In this document: positions 23,173 through 34,637 of the stretch, piece after piece
Layout of the letters: every line of letters starts with the position of its first letter
How positions within the stretch are numbered: position 1 is the first letter of the stretch
NCBI GenBank assembly: GCA_021234155.1
Contig: JAJEKV010000010.1
Location: forward strand, 5,494,871 to 5,558,870
Origin: Isoetes taiwanensis
Lineage: Eukaryota > Streptophyta > Lycopodiopsida > Isoetales > Isoetaceae
Direction of reading: 5' to 3'
DNA length: 64,000 bases
Program-made: the position numbers and the translations under genes
The notes under the pieces: generated by a model
Database searches by the model: none
What the model was told of the DNA's origin: nothing
The model's input: only the letters and a program-made list of their open reading frames with translations

Positions 23173-23334
23173 CTTTCTCGACTCGCGAGTCGAGAAAGGC
23201 CTTCTGACCCCTAAAACCTGCGGTTTTCGCTTTGAGCTGCCTTTCTCGACTCGTGAGTCGAGAAAGGCCTTCTGACCCCTAAAACCTGCGTTTTTCGCTT
23301 TGAGCTGCCTTTCTCGACTCGCGAGTCGAGAAAG
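23173..23334. repeat. 68-bp tandem repeat x3 centred on a 26-bp palindrome
   Basis: Units start at 23173, 23241 and 23309. Each begins with a 26-bp palindrome (half-site CTTTCTCGACTCG). It is perfect in copies 1 and 3, and copy 2 has one central change (TCGTGA). The remainder of each unit is GCCTTCTGACCCCTAAAACC and onward. No ORF evidence. Confidence 0.9.
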
Positions 23335-23339
23335 GCTCT

Positions 23340-25040
23340 CAGGCCAATCCACAATTTGGGATGATCAGATGCCAGACATGCTAAAGACGCAGCAACAAAG
23401 AAAAAGAAGAATTCAACGAAGTAGAATATGTCCAAATGCACGATCCAAGTAGCCCAAAGGAAAGAAAATAGTAGGCATCAATCATGAAAAGCCTGCATTG
23501 CCACGACACCACATATACAAATGCATAGTTTCACCCACTAAAAGCTTTATTACTACTTCCTATTCAATTTGGCTCACATATTTTCTGTCTTTCTGGCACA
23601 CAAACCCTCGTGATTCCTTTTGAGTTTTGAGTTTTAAACCCATCATCAAACAATTATGTTTTGATTCAATTTCTTGGCTAAAATCTTATGAATTAGGTGC
23701 GCATTTGTGCCTACGCAATTAAGTTCTAAAGTAAAAATAACGAGATGAAGAAGTAGTTGGACATGTGAAGAAGTTGTTGCATGCTTCCTTGCAGGATTTT
23801 ATTTTGCAATCTCGGCTTTGTTGCACAAGCCCAATACCTTCCAAGAAAAGTACTGACTAATCTAGTGTGTGAAAAGAGGAATGCTTGAAAATGTTTGATA
23901 CAATATATCAATGTTCTGTTGCATATATTATGTCTAAGTGATACCTTAAGTGTTCATTTTTTTCGTTTTCCATTGGTTGACCATTGAAAAAAATAAAACG
24001 CATATCATTAAAACCAATAACTACAACACAAGAAATACACAAAATTCGCCATACATTTGTGATGCGTGACGCCAATGCAAACACCGGAATTTGCAGCTAC
24101 AGCAGAAGCATCATCGAAAACCCCTCCTTGGCCCCTCGCTTCACAAACCTTCGAAAAATTTATAACAGAAGATATACACCTGTCCTTCACAAAGCAAACT
24201 GCACTGCCAACAGTGGATCATACAACCAACAATAAAATTTGAAGCTAGAATCATCAGAAATAAACTCCAAGGAGGAGCACAACAGAGTCCCGATGCTCGA
24301 TCATAGCTTCAAGCTGATGCTCGATCATAGCTTCAAGCTGATGAACCTCTTTTAAACGGTCGCAGATTCCTTCTCAAGTGCCGCAAATTTCTCTTAGGAA
24401 ACTTGTTCAAGAATATCTTGTTCGGCAATAGCTCTGCCCTGTTCATTCAACGTTGACGCAACCCTGTTTGCCGACGCAGCCCTGTTCGTTCGTTCAACAC
24501 TGCCGACACCCGTAAACTGTCTAAAAATAAACCTTTCAAACTAACCACACATGAACAAGAACCAAAATATTAAAAACCCTCCCAAACCTTTAAAAAATAG
24601 ATGTACAAAGATCTTTTGCGAACCTTATAGGATTAGCAGCTTTCTGTTGTTCAAGCGCTAGAATACAGGGTCATAAAATGTAGGTTCAACTTTTGCATAA
24701 AGTGTAGGTTCAACTTTTGCATAATATTGATGCAATATATATATCGAAGAGGATTAAGACAAACAGGTAGAGTTCAAAAGAGATGATTGAGATAAATAGG
24801 AAGAGTGATTTGCTTCTCTAAACACGGAGTGTGAAAATTTTTGCAATACATAGAAAATGCTTCTCTGATATGATACACAGTGTGGAAAAAGAGAAATGTT
24901 TTTACTACGGTTCTGGGGGCAAGAATCGCGATAAATATCTTGTATATAAGAATGGCGGTTCACGCCGATTCGAGGAAGAATCCCGACGCTACGAGAGGAG
25001 GAGGTGGATGACTGGGAATCGGGAGTAAACTGCCATTCTT
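23340..25040. other. intergenic with small tandem pairs
   Basis: A 27-bp pair near 24296-24350 (GATGCTCGATCATAGCTTCA) and a 23-bp pair near 24681-24725 (GTAGGTTCAACTTTTGCATA) are visible. A short inverted pair (ATAAGAATGGC at 24946 with GCCATTCTTAT at 25032) may be a mini-MITE. No gene recognised. Confidence 0.45.
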
Positions 25041-25044
25041 ATAA

Positions 25045-25295
25045 CGTGGATGCAACTTAGGTTGCATTCTGCCCTGAATCGGGGGTAAAAACTTCAGAAT
25101 CGAGGGTAGAAAGCATCGGAATGAGAGGTAGATCGCCAGAATGAGAGGTAAATCGCCAGAATGAGAGGTAAATCCAAGTAATTTCAAGAACTACCGCTGC
25201 TCTTCAGTTTCACAGAAGTTCCGGAAGAGAACCTTAGCCAGATGGCGCAATGCCATTGGCGGATATGGCAGAATGCAACCTAAGTTGCATTTACG
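25045..25295. mobile_element. 251-bp MITE with ~29-bp inverted repeats
   Basis: CGTGGATGCAACTTAGGTTG at 25045 is matched in inverse at 25267-25295 (27 of 29 by eye). The inside carries three copies of an AGAATGAGAGGTA(A/G)ATC unit (25128-25175). Structure and internal repeats resemble the MITE at 25556-25817. The target duplication is not clear. Confidence 0.65.
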
Positions 25296-25555
25296 TAGGG
25301 CTAAATGAGTTGAAATAATGAAGATGAGTGAGATTTTAATGAATATGTTAGGCAGAGCAAGGCATCTTTGATATCAATTTGCACGACTAGTTACGGATTC
25401 ACCTTGTCATGATGATGGACAGATATTTTGAAAGTGAACCTTGCAAGCGGAAGGTTTTATTTCAATGTCTACATGGCCATGGCCATGTTTTTAAATACAC
25501 ATTGTTCCGTCCGAATTTCTGTATATAGGAATGTCACCTAAAGTGACATTGCTGC

Positions 25556-25817
25556 AACGTGAAAACAGGGTAGGTGAGATTCTGCGGGTAAAAAAAGGTC
25601 AGACTGTGGGGTGAAAAAGGCAGAATGTCGGGTGAAAAAGTAGAATGTCGGGTGAAAACAAAAGAATGAATAGTAAAAGGTAGACCATGAATAGTAAAAA
25701 GTGGACCGTCGGTGATAACAAAATTCGTCCACCATTCATTAAAAGAAAAGGTGCCATGTGTCAAGGCGTCACTGGACTGGTGGAGACAGCAGAATCTCAC
25801 CTACCCTGTTTTTACGT
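25556..25817. mobile_element. 262-bp MITE with 30-bp inverted repeats
   Basis: AACGTGAAAACAGGGTAGGT at 25556 pairs with its complement ending at 25817 (29 of 30 by eye). The inside has repeated AGAATGTCGGGTGAAAA units. Both this and the preceding MITE begin AACGT(G/A), which suggests one superfamily. Confidence 0.7.
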
Positions 25818-25822
25818 TCCCA

Positions 25823-25950
25823 TTTCACAATATTGAAACCCAACTCTGATTTTTTCCATTCATACGGGCACATTTCTGTTCCTTCTCAGATTTTTCACAT
25901 TTCACAAAATTGAAACCCAGCTCTGAATTTTTCCATTCATACGGGCAACC
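25823..25950. repeat. ~47-bp direct duplication right of the MITE
   Basis: TTTCACAATATTGAAACCCA with CCATTCATACGGGCA at 25823-25869 is repeated with a few changes at about 25904-25949. Confidence 0.75.
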
Positions 25951-26097
25951 TTTGTGCGACATCACCTTGTTTCTTTGTATAACATGCATACCTTGTTTCT
26001 TTGTATGACATCCATTTGATTACACTTGTATAATTTTAGACTGCAGAGACAAAATGACTAGAGAAGACTAGATAAACCAAATAAGCCAGATACTTAC

Positions 26098-26642
26098 CGG
26101 AATAACATTTCCATATCCTCTAAGTTTTCAATTCCCCAGACCGGATCCACCAATAAAGTGCTTACTTTTGCCTCTTCAGCAAAGAAGCCAGGGTCTTGCT
26201 GTTCAGGATTGTCTCTTGACAATAAAAAGTGGTTTGAAGTTGATATTCCACTAGGATTATTCTTTGCATAGATATGCCGATTCAAATAGAAATCCTCATG
26301 TTCATTAACGTCTGCTGTCGGTGGTTTAGCTTCAAGAACTTCTGGCATAAGACCAAAATCTGCAACATGTAAGTTATCCCAACATTCTAATTGCAAAGCT
26401 GACGACTGCATTTTGTGCAAAGATGCATCTTTATTGTCTGTCTGTGCATCCATCTGAAACATGGTATCTTCATTCTGATATTTTCTGTTGTCCATTGGCA
26501 TAGATCCTTCACAAGGTTGAGGGCACCTGGTATTGGCCCTCCTATAATGACTATCAATCCACATGGAATGCATGTTTCTTTCAGAATTTGGAACTCTATG
26601 ATTTTGATTTTCTTCGAATTCATCCCATATGAAGGCATCAAA
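26098..26642 (-). pseudogene. LNK-like (clock co-activator) exon
   Basis: A 545-bp exon bounded by TTACAG/TTTGATG and CCG/GTAAGTA. Early text reads IWDEFEENQNHRVPNSE, and the end reads LVDPVWGIENLEDMEMLFR. Plant LNK proteins (partners of REVEILLE factors in the circadian clock) share an N-terminal SDEF..VPDS-type motif and a conserved GWGDIGNFEDVDNMLR motif that ends at an exon boundary, as here. The Gly-Trp core is altered (PVWGIENLED). Neighbouring exons are not visible, so it is either a partial gene or an orphan exon. The LNK assignment rests on these two motifs only. Confidence 0.45.
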
Positions 26643-28385
26643 CTGTAAGTCATGAGAAATTTCTTGAATATATGAGATAAAATAAACATTGCAACAAAAT
26701 AAACATTGACAGATTAATTTCAAAAGCACTGAAAGTTGAATATATAAGCTACTGACAATCTAAGAATCTTAAGTCAAAGCAACTGATGTATTAATTGGGT
26801 AGTGTTGGTTGCGTGTTATAATATATATGGGTGCTGTGAAGGACTTTCTAGACATAACAAAAGCTAGAAAAGACACAGTTGTGGAGGCTGCCAGACAATA
26901 CAAGGAAATGGAAGCCTATAAGGGGGCAAAATATGAAGGAAATTCTGCCAGAGGACGAAGTATGAATAAATAAAGAAGGGCTGCTTGCATGAAACTTTAG
27001 GATTAAGAACATTTTTAGAGATTGCCAGAATTCCACAAATAGAAGACTCAATATGGAGCAAGATAGCATACCGAGGACGAACTCGTAGTGGAGTCTACAG
27101 CTTCAAAGTTTTGGGACGCCATTTGATCAAAAACTATACTGGCCAGCTTATAAGGGCATTACCAAAGATACACTGGTAGAAATCCGCCAGGTTACAAGCA
27201 CCTTTGCTGATTGACCTGATGTTCTGTCTGCCTCTGTATACAAAGTCGACCTAACTTACTAATTACTCCAATTATGAAGGTAACGCTGTCAACTTTTGTC
27301 TTCAGTCCAATAATCTATGCAGCTCGGATTTTATACATCTTAAACAAGAATTACCCATTTCTGGAACTATTTCAGACGTGATCATTACTAACAGAACTGC
27401 CCTTTTTCCATAAACAGAAGCGACCCAGCAATCTTTACAAACAACAAGAACCCAGAAGCGACCCAGCAATCTTCGCAAACAATGCACAATGGAAGCTTTT
27501 TGGATGAAGATTAGGCTTAAGAAGGGGAGAAAAAAATCCGTTCTTATTTTTGTCCTCCCTATTTTTTTTCCCTTTTTTTCGTCGTCCATTTTCGCCCACA
27601 TATTTGCCCCCTTTCTTTCGTCGCCTGTAAAAAAATAGAATCAATTGCCCTCCTCTATAATACATAAAAAAATAAATTATTTTCCCCCTTTGCCCCTTTA
27701 TCCATCCTAATTGCATCCTACTCGCTATTTTTAAACAAAATAGAAAAACAGGGCGTCCAACAAAACCATCTAATCCCGATAAAAAGTTGGAGCTGTACAC
27801 GTGGCAAGGGGGAGCAAGACCCAAAAGGGCGACCATGGCAAACAGACAAACGAGCACATGCAGATCTGATTGAACCCCGATTCAAACCGAACCCTGATTG
27901 TACCTTGATTCAAACGCCCCAGTTTGAAGTTATTAATATGCAAATGAAATAAAGTTCATATTAGAAATGCTTGAATTTAACAAAATCAAACGCTTGGATT
28001 AGCAAAGGTTACCTCAAGCGGTACCCATAGAGCAACATAATTGTGGCCATCATTTTTAAAATCGGCCTGGGATATCTCAGCGAGACTCTTGCAGCCGCCA
28101 AGTGCTTAGAAGGATATTAGAACTGGCCATTTTAGTTTTAATATTTAGTTTTAGTTGAATGAGATACAAAACTAATTTTTTATAAGACAGCCTATCCATA
28201 AGAACTCATTTGATTCTGCACTACAAAATCCATCTCGAAATTCTAGGTACGACAGGATTGATCTAGCAACTCACAACAGTATACAGCTGTCTTAGATGGT
28301 AAATCAATTCTCTAAATAATGGCCAGATAGTTTTCTTGAATGCTAAGAAATCTGCCTTTTCTTAAAATATGACCTCGAAGCTATA
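26643..28385. other. no gene recognised; duplicated ~35-bp segments at right edge
   Basis: Nothing coding is recognised. At 28325-28385 a TAGTTTTCTTGAATGCTAAG-type unit matches sequence just right of the CACTA element (33643 and 33728), so that element landed in an older tandem repeat. Confidence 0.45.
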
Positions 28386-29175
28386 CACTACGAAAAAAGT
28401 GCTCAAATCCCCTGGAAAATCCCCCATTGAGGAACCGGGGGACTTGAGAGCAATGGGTTGTTTTCTTGGCAATGGGAAATTTTAGAACAAAAGGGTATAT
28501 CCTACTAGAGAAGATTAGTAGAAACAGGGGATTCATGAACAAAGAGGGCATATCTAACTGGGGGAAATTAGAAGCTTAGGGGGAAGATGAGTAGAAACAG
28601 GGGATACTTGAATAAAAAGGGTATATCCTAATGGGGGAAATTAGTAGAAATAGGGGATTGCAAATGCGTATTGGGGTATTTTTAAGAAAATGGGATTAGG
28701 TCAAAAGAGAATTTGCAAATAGATTGGGGTATTTTTGAGAAAGGAGCATTGGTTCAAAAAGGGAATTACCACATAATAACATAATAGAGGAATTATAGTT
28801 CAATCCAAAGACATAATTAACTTAATTAACTCCAAACATTTATGTCTTTATGTCTTCATTTTTTCTCTCCTCGACGATGGCGGGCGGCCCCTGTATTGCC
28901 GGACCTCGACGATGGCGGCCTGTTTTTCTTCGACGCTCAGGTAAATCTCTATGGCGCCAGCATCTTTTCTTAGTTTTACTTACAGTTAATGCCAGCATTT
29001 CTGCTCTCAACAAGCGGCCTGCTCCTGAGCTTAGACATGAGATGAACATGGCCCTGAATGCTTATATTTTCATACCTTAATTGCTGCTGCTTTTTATTAA
29101 GTTCTGATGATGATTTCTATGTGATAATTCTTACATCCTTGTTTTTATGTCATCCCCAACCTTCCCAGTGTTTGG

Positions 29176-30060
29176 TTATATTCTTCTTCGAGCAATGCTT
29201 CTGATGTTGAGTCTGGTTGAAGAAGTCTTTCCAAGGCCGTCAACTATAACTGAAGCAAGCAAATCTTTTATTTTCCTAAGATTCTTCCCAGATTTGGAGA
29301 CCTCTACAGCTTGCTCCAAGAACTCATTGAGGGGTTCCACTTGAGGTTTTTCTAGAAGCGTCATTTGTTCACTAGCTTCAGAAATCATATCTGACAGTCT
29401 TTCCACTTCGAAACATGCAGCATCAATCACGTTCTGGATACTAGATTCTTGTGCTCCTGTAAAAGAGTTTCTAAGCAAATTTTCGACCATAATCTTCTCT
29501 TTCTGAAGTTCTGATATACTTCTAGAGTGGGCATTTCTGTCTTTCTCAAGCTGGATACGTGCTTGAAAAAGTTTTGCTTCCACTGAAGCAAGTCTTAAAT
29601 CCTTTTCATGCAGTTCAGCCTCGGCTTTTTCTAGGGCATCTGCGGTCGCCTGGTTCCCTTTTTCCTGCCACTTCAAGTCCACCATTGTTGATAAATCTTC
29701 CATTTTCTCTTGCACCTGAGAAATCTTTGCTTCTAATTCAGCAACTTTATGATCCTTGTTTTGGAGTTCAACTTCTGCTTTTCTTAAAGCATCTAGCAAC
29801 TCAGCCTCATGTGCTTTGGTATGTAAATCACTTGCCAATTCTCTAGTAGATACTGTTCTCCCATTTCCTTCAAGACCCGTAAGCTTTATATTGCTGCTGC
29901 TCATATTCTGCATGCCACCCATACCCCTGTATAATGTCAATTATTGGTGAGCCTTTTCAAATTTGATTTCTGCTTTAAGCTTTTCTTCTGTCATTTGCTT
30001 CAAATTGAATGTCAAAGCTTCAACATCTGAAAGATTTCTATCATTTTCCGCCTGATTGGA
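29176..30060 (-). pseudogene. captured coiled-coil gene fragment
   Basis: The minus strand is open for 254 codons (29940-29176, with no ATG at the upstream edge). It reads as a long heptad coiled coil, for example AELLDALRKAEVELQNKDHK, VAELEAKISQVQEKMEDLST and LASVEAKLFQARIQLEKDR, ending with a basic tail RSIARRRI. Just upstream, 30060-29945 adds SDVEALTFNLKQMTEEKLKA in the same style before a stop. No motor, membrane anchor or other domain is visible, and I do not recognise the parent gene. Its position inside CACTA ends suggests capture. Confidence 0.45.
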
Positions 30061-31013
30061 CGATTTTTGTAGATTCTTTTGATTTTCTTACAGATTCTGT
30101 ACCGAAGATTTGGGGGATTTGTTTCAGATGTAGTAGCAGCAGTTGATCAGGTTTGTCTCTCTTCCTTCTATCATTTTCCTTATACGATTCATACTCATGC
30201 CTCGAATAGTCATCGTCTAAATCCCTACTTCCTTTTAGACTGCCATGAGACAATCCATGCATGTATTCATAATCATTGTCTGCGCCATCAAGTTTTCACT
30301 TACAGATTTAGTAAATCCATAATCTCGATAGACGTTTTCTTGCTCCTGTCTCTGTGCTTCTGTTATAGCTATACAATCAAGCAGTTAGAATCTTCTAGGT
30401 AAGTGGGTTGTATTATCAGGTTTCTTTACGGTCTGCACACATGAGAAATGTGTAACGCGTCTGATAGACTAAAGGGGAACGCATGGGACATGAAAGCCCA
30501 CTGAGGTTCCACGATAAATGGGATGCCACTTTTGTAGGATATTCTGAATTTCATCCTCTTCTTACGGACTTGTTGCAATGGATACCTTTTTATTTGAACC
30601 TCATTAAAATCATCCAAAGACATTCAATGATTCCATGTCCTTAAGTGTCCTGCATAATGCAGATTAGGTTTCTGAATGGCCTGAAGGCAACATGAGGTTT
30701 TAGTTGGAAGAGAATGGAGAATTTCCTTCGAATGAGGAATTGCTTTGTACCTCTTAGAGTTTTTTTATAAAACCATGTTGACTCTTGGTTTGGGAAGGAT
30801 AGAGGTCATTGAAAATTAACCCTAGCCATTTTAAAAGAGCTTTGCTGGTGCCATCTATCCCCATTGTGTAGTTGAAGATGTTCAATATCGTGGCTAAAAT
30901 AAATAAAGTTTGTAGTACAGACGATGGATGAAATGATAACAATGGTTCTATCTTCTTTTCGATGTTTTGTAGTCATGAGATTATAACTCCATTTTCTTCT
31001 TTGTTTTGTGTTG

Positions 31014-31224
31014 GGACATTGTTAATAACATATGTGATCATCCAGATATCAAGGCTGTCTCATTTGTTGGGTCAGATAAGGTGAAGATCCTTTCTCTCAG
31101 TGATGAGATTGCACTCACTTCTTGAGTTTAAATTCCCTTGTTATTTTTGCTTCCCAGGCTGGCAGGCACATATATTCCCGTGCAGCAGCTGCAGGAAAAA
31201 GAGTGCAGGTATTATGTTATGCAA

Positions 31225-31260
<36 letters not shown>

Positions 31261-33100
31261 GAATTTTAACGTCCACGGAGCCCAATCGGGCTATGGGACC
31301 AGAACAAACAAACAAAGGGCCGTGGGCCGAAGCCCAAGTAAAAACTAATCAAAACATGGGGACAAAGCCCCGTTACAACAAAACATGGGGACAAAGCCCC
31401 GTTATCACTCAAAACCCAGGGCTAGACCAAGACTGCCCAGGCATCAGTTGGCCATTGATCCCTAATGATAGCTCGACCGCCTCTGTACACTGCCCATTTC
31501 TGCTGCAGGCGGGCCTCACGGACCCGGCACAATTCCTCTTTCCGTCTGCAGAGCTGCACCGGAGTCAAATCTTCCTGCACTGAGAAGGTGGTCCCCTTCA
31601 AATGATTGCCATGCCGCAAGATGTGCAGCCTGGAAAGAGCATTTTGAAAGCAAACCAAGAGATGGCGGGGGCGGTCGGGCCGTGCTGCTCCCACCCGCTG
31701 TACTGAAAGGATGCCATCGGCATGGATGTGCATCTCCTGAGCAATAAAAGAGGCCACCTGCTCTGTGGGGGGCAAATCACCCGTCTCCGCAAGACCCACA
31801 ATGCGCAGAGAAAGGGCCGGTGAGTGAGTTGTGGCCGTACCAAAGCCTCCGGGAAGCGGGACCGGCGGCCGGCACGGGCGGGGCGACCAAATCCTCCGAG
31901 AGGAGGCCGGCATATTATGGAGACGTGGTCACGGTCATAGGCGCATTCACTCGCCTGTGCATGGGAGGGCCCCAGAGCAGCCGGGGCGGTGACTCACCAT
32001 TGGGACCGCCTGCCGTGGCCCCACGCATCGTGAAAGCAAGCAATTCTAGTAGCCGGACCCTACCGCCAGCTGGGCAACCGGGCGCACGCCTTGGTGAGAG
32101 TGGCGCTGGCACGACGCGGTGGATCCCATCGGGCACCCGGGGCAAACACCGGAGCCGAAAGCATCAAGGATGTCCAAAGTAGCGCCTAAAGAGGCATCGG
32201 GACCGGTGGTGCTGTGAGAGGGCGCCGGGGCCCAAAATGATGGGGTCAGTCCCGGGCGTAGGGCTTAATCGTGGGGGTCATAGGGCCGGACAGCGGATCC
32301 GGCTCAGCAGAGGGCACAATCGTGGGGTCATAGGGCGGGACAGACCGGGCTCAAAGTAACCAGATTCTCCTCTCTTACGTGGTCTCCTGTGCCATACGTT
32401 TGATCTTACAGACCATGCTGAGAACAAGGCAACGGTAAAGGAACCAGGGCAAAGCAGAGACAAGCCGAGGGAAGACAAATTGGTGGAAGCCAAACGAGAA
32501 GCAAAGGGTGGTGAAGGAACCCAATCGGTGCTAAGGTATCCATGCGAGTGGAACAATTTGAAGCTAGACCATACCCGAAAACGAAAGGAAGCAAGGTCGA
32601 GCACAGATAAGAGCAGTCCGAGGCAAAGCAGAACAAACAGAAGCAAAGGCAAAATCCAAGGCAAAATCAAGACAAACCGGACTCAGGATCAGGTGTTGCT
32701 GAGGCCTGCAAACCGGTTGAAGGCGACCTGCCAAGCCCGCCTAGCTAAGCTGTGTCTGAATCCATGGAGCAGAGGGAAGTTGGTGTTTGATGCTGCCGAA
32801 AAGCCAGTGTGTGATGCTGTCGTGAAGCTATGCCATGGCCGAACCCGCTACTCCATGGCCGAACAGATCAGAAGGGGAGCTTGGATGCCGAATCACGGCA
32901 TGCTGCAAAGCAAATGGCATGGAGTATTTCTGTGATATGATTTCATATGATGTCCCTTCATGTGTAGTGCAACATGGGTGCCAAAAACCATGCTGTTGTA
33001 ATGCCTGATGCGGACCCAGTTTCAACTATGAATGCGTTAGTGGGGTGCTGCCTTTGGTTGCAGCCGGTCAGCGTTGCATGGTTGTGTTAATTTGTGAAAT
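31014..33100 (+). pseudogene. captured methylmalonate-semialdehyde dehydrogenase (ALDH6) exons
   Basis: Three exon pieces on the plus strand match the mitochondrial MMSDH/ALDH6B family (valine catabolism). 31014-31079 encodes DIVNNICDHPDIKAVSFVG and SDK. 31158-31208 (CAG/GCTGGC to GTGCAG/GTATTA) encodes AGRHIYSRAAAAGKRVQ. 32968-33085 encodes CNMGAKNHAVVMPDADPVST, then MNALVGAAFG-AAGQRCM with frame slips. The last contains the conserved lysine region and the GQRCM motif that carries the catalytic cysteine. The intron between pieces two and three was expanded to 1.76 kb by a GAAA repeat and LINE-like DNA. At least two frame slips and the missing remainder show it is not functional. Confidence 0.78.
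31222..32160 (-). mobile_element. LINE-like ORF1 fragment with (TTTC)n tail
   Basis: On the minus strand a GC-rich ORF (31913-31422) reads VGLAETGDLPPTEQVASFIA and ends with LTPVQLCRRKEELCRVREA, LQQKWAVYRGGRAIIRD. This resembles the nucleic-acid-binding C-terminal region of plant L1-like ORF1 proteins, where a short linker (DEDLTP..) precedes K.A..RG..... Downstream on that strand come Ser/Pro-poor UTR-like sequence with a repeated ACATGGGGACAAAGCCCCGT unit (31354 and 31383) and a terminal TTTC microsatellite (31222-31260). No reverse transcriptase is present, so it is truncated. The upstream boundary is unknown. Confidence 0.4.
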
Positions 33101-33645
33101 GAAATACTTCTAGACTTGAAATGTAATTATTTTGCAATGAACAACAGGCCTTCAATTAAAAAAAAAGAAAACTTAACTTTTTATTTGCAAATGAAATTTG
33201 ATGTGAAATTGTGAATCTAGAATTTGAATTCAAAAGCTGGATAAGTTGCTTAGAATATAGGTAACCAAATTCACCGAAAAATATAATTACCAGGAATGGT
33301 TTTACAACCAAATAGCATAACGGGGTATAATGGGGTATTTGTATAACAGGGTATTATATTACAAATGAGGAAATGGGGGATTATGGCCAAACTGGAATTA
33401 TGTCCAAAGTAGGAAAGGGGGTATGGCCAAATGTAATAGGGTATTGTTTTACAAACAAAGAAAGGGGGAATTATGGCAAAATGTAACAGGGTATTATCGT
33501 ACAAATAAGGAAAGGGGGGATTATGGCCAAATACCCCGATTCTAAAAATTCATTTTATACCCCATTGTTCTACAGAAAAGGGGATTCTATAGGCATTTTT
33601 GGGGGGTATTTTCCCGGGTATTGGAGCACCTTTTTCGTTGTGATA

Positions 33646-34229
33646 GTTTCTTGAATGCCAAGAAATCCAGAGTGTGTCCCGAAATCATCGTAACTCTAGA
33701 AGCCAGTTATTTGCTTCTTAGATGTTGATAGTAGGTTTCTTAAACACCAAGAAATTCAGCCTTGTCTCAAAATCCGAAATCTCGAAGCCAGTTAGCTATT
33801 TGCTGGCTAAATGTTGTTGTCTTGCGATCATGTCACATTCATATACATTTGTCAGTTTCTTAAAAATATAACAGATTTAAAAATTAAACCCTAATTTTTC
33901 GAGACAATTCACCTTGTAGTGGCACCTCAAGGATGCTTCAATCAAACTCAATTATATATGTTTGCTTGGACAACGTGGCCTAAATGAGTAGTTAAAGTCA
34001 AACTATGTGTCTCTTTTTTTTTGGGGGGGTTGCCCCTAGGGGGGCAAACCCTCGTTTATGTGGGTATGTGGGCATATCCAGGTATATGCCGGCATATGCC
34101 TAGCATATGCTGGTGACTGCTCAAAACTGGCTGCTGCCTGTAAACTCTCGGTCATCCGCCCCATTCCTTCGCAGGCTTGCTATGGCGCAGCTCGACCCTT
34201 CTTCTTGCTTGCACATCGAGCTCTAAACC
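33646..34229. promoter_or_regulatory. upstream region of the HSD-like gene
   Basis: It begins with older tandem units (CTCGAAGCCAGTTAGCTATT). At 34022-34075 a G/C block GGGGTTGCCCCTAGGGGGGC followed by AAACCCTCGTTTATGTGGG is self-complementary and recurs in variant form 3' of the gene at 60438-60485. No TATA box is assigned. Confidence 0.3.
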
Positions 34230-34637
34230 ATGGATCCCTTCCACATGTTCCTTAACCTAGTCATTCCACCTTCTTCTGCCCTTCTTTTTCTCCTCATAAT
34301 ATATCCCTTCTTTGCATTTTTGCGCTTTGTTAACTGGAGCATCCACTTCGTCTTCCGCGAAAATGTCCGCAACAAAATTGTCCTCATCACCAGTGCTTCT
34401 TCTGGCATTGGGGAGGTTTGTTTTGCCATTTTTAGTTTGCTTTTAGTTTTGTGGATTCGGTGCCTGCAAATGTTTTTTTTTCTTTCGAGTGCTCAAGTTG
34501 TTTCTTGGGTTTTGTTTAAATGTTATTCTCGGGAGGTCAACTTTTTGCATGACTTTTGCAGCATCTTTCTTATGAATATGCCAAGCGAGGTGTGGGTAGC
34601 AAGAAGAGAGAAATTGCTACGAGAAGTAGCTACTAAA
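34230..34637 (+). pseudogene. HSD-like exon 1 and the first part of exon 2
   Basis: Exon 1 (62 codons, ATG 34230) holds the membrane/lipid-droplet segment SSALLFLLIIYPFFAFLRF and ends KIVLITSASSGIGE at GAG/GTTTGT. Exon 2 starts HLSYEYAKRG after TTTTGCAG. Then about 8 bases of the usual ..RGANLV.. text are missing, so the in-frame reading stops soon after while the correct text (VWVARREKLLREVATK) continues in another frame up to the retrotransposon at 34638. Confidence 0.85.

Larger units (their letters stand above)
28386..33642. mobile_element. 5.3-kb CACTA element carrying captured gene fragments
   Basis: The left end CACTACGAAAAAAGTGCTC and the right end (complement CACAACGAAAAAGGTGCTCC) form ~42-bp inverted repeats, about 85% alike. 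They are flanked by a perfect 3-bp target duplication, ATA (28383-28385 and 33643-33645), which is diagnostic for CACTA elements. Subterminal regions (28420-28790, 33280-33600) are full of GGGGGATT, GGGGTATT and AAAGGGGG-type repeats. No transposase is seen. The interior holds a coiled-coil gene piece (minus), MMSDH exons (plus) and a LINE-like insert, so this is a non-autonomous, gene-capturing element. Confidence 0.82.

Noticed and set aside
31820-32935. Plus-strand ORFs over the LINE-like region and Lys-rich 32480-32935
   Set aside because: The first is antisense to the LINE-like ORF1. The second is repetitive (AAGGCAAAATC-type units) with no family signal.
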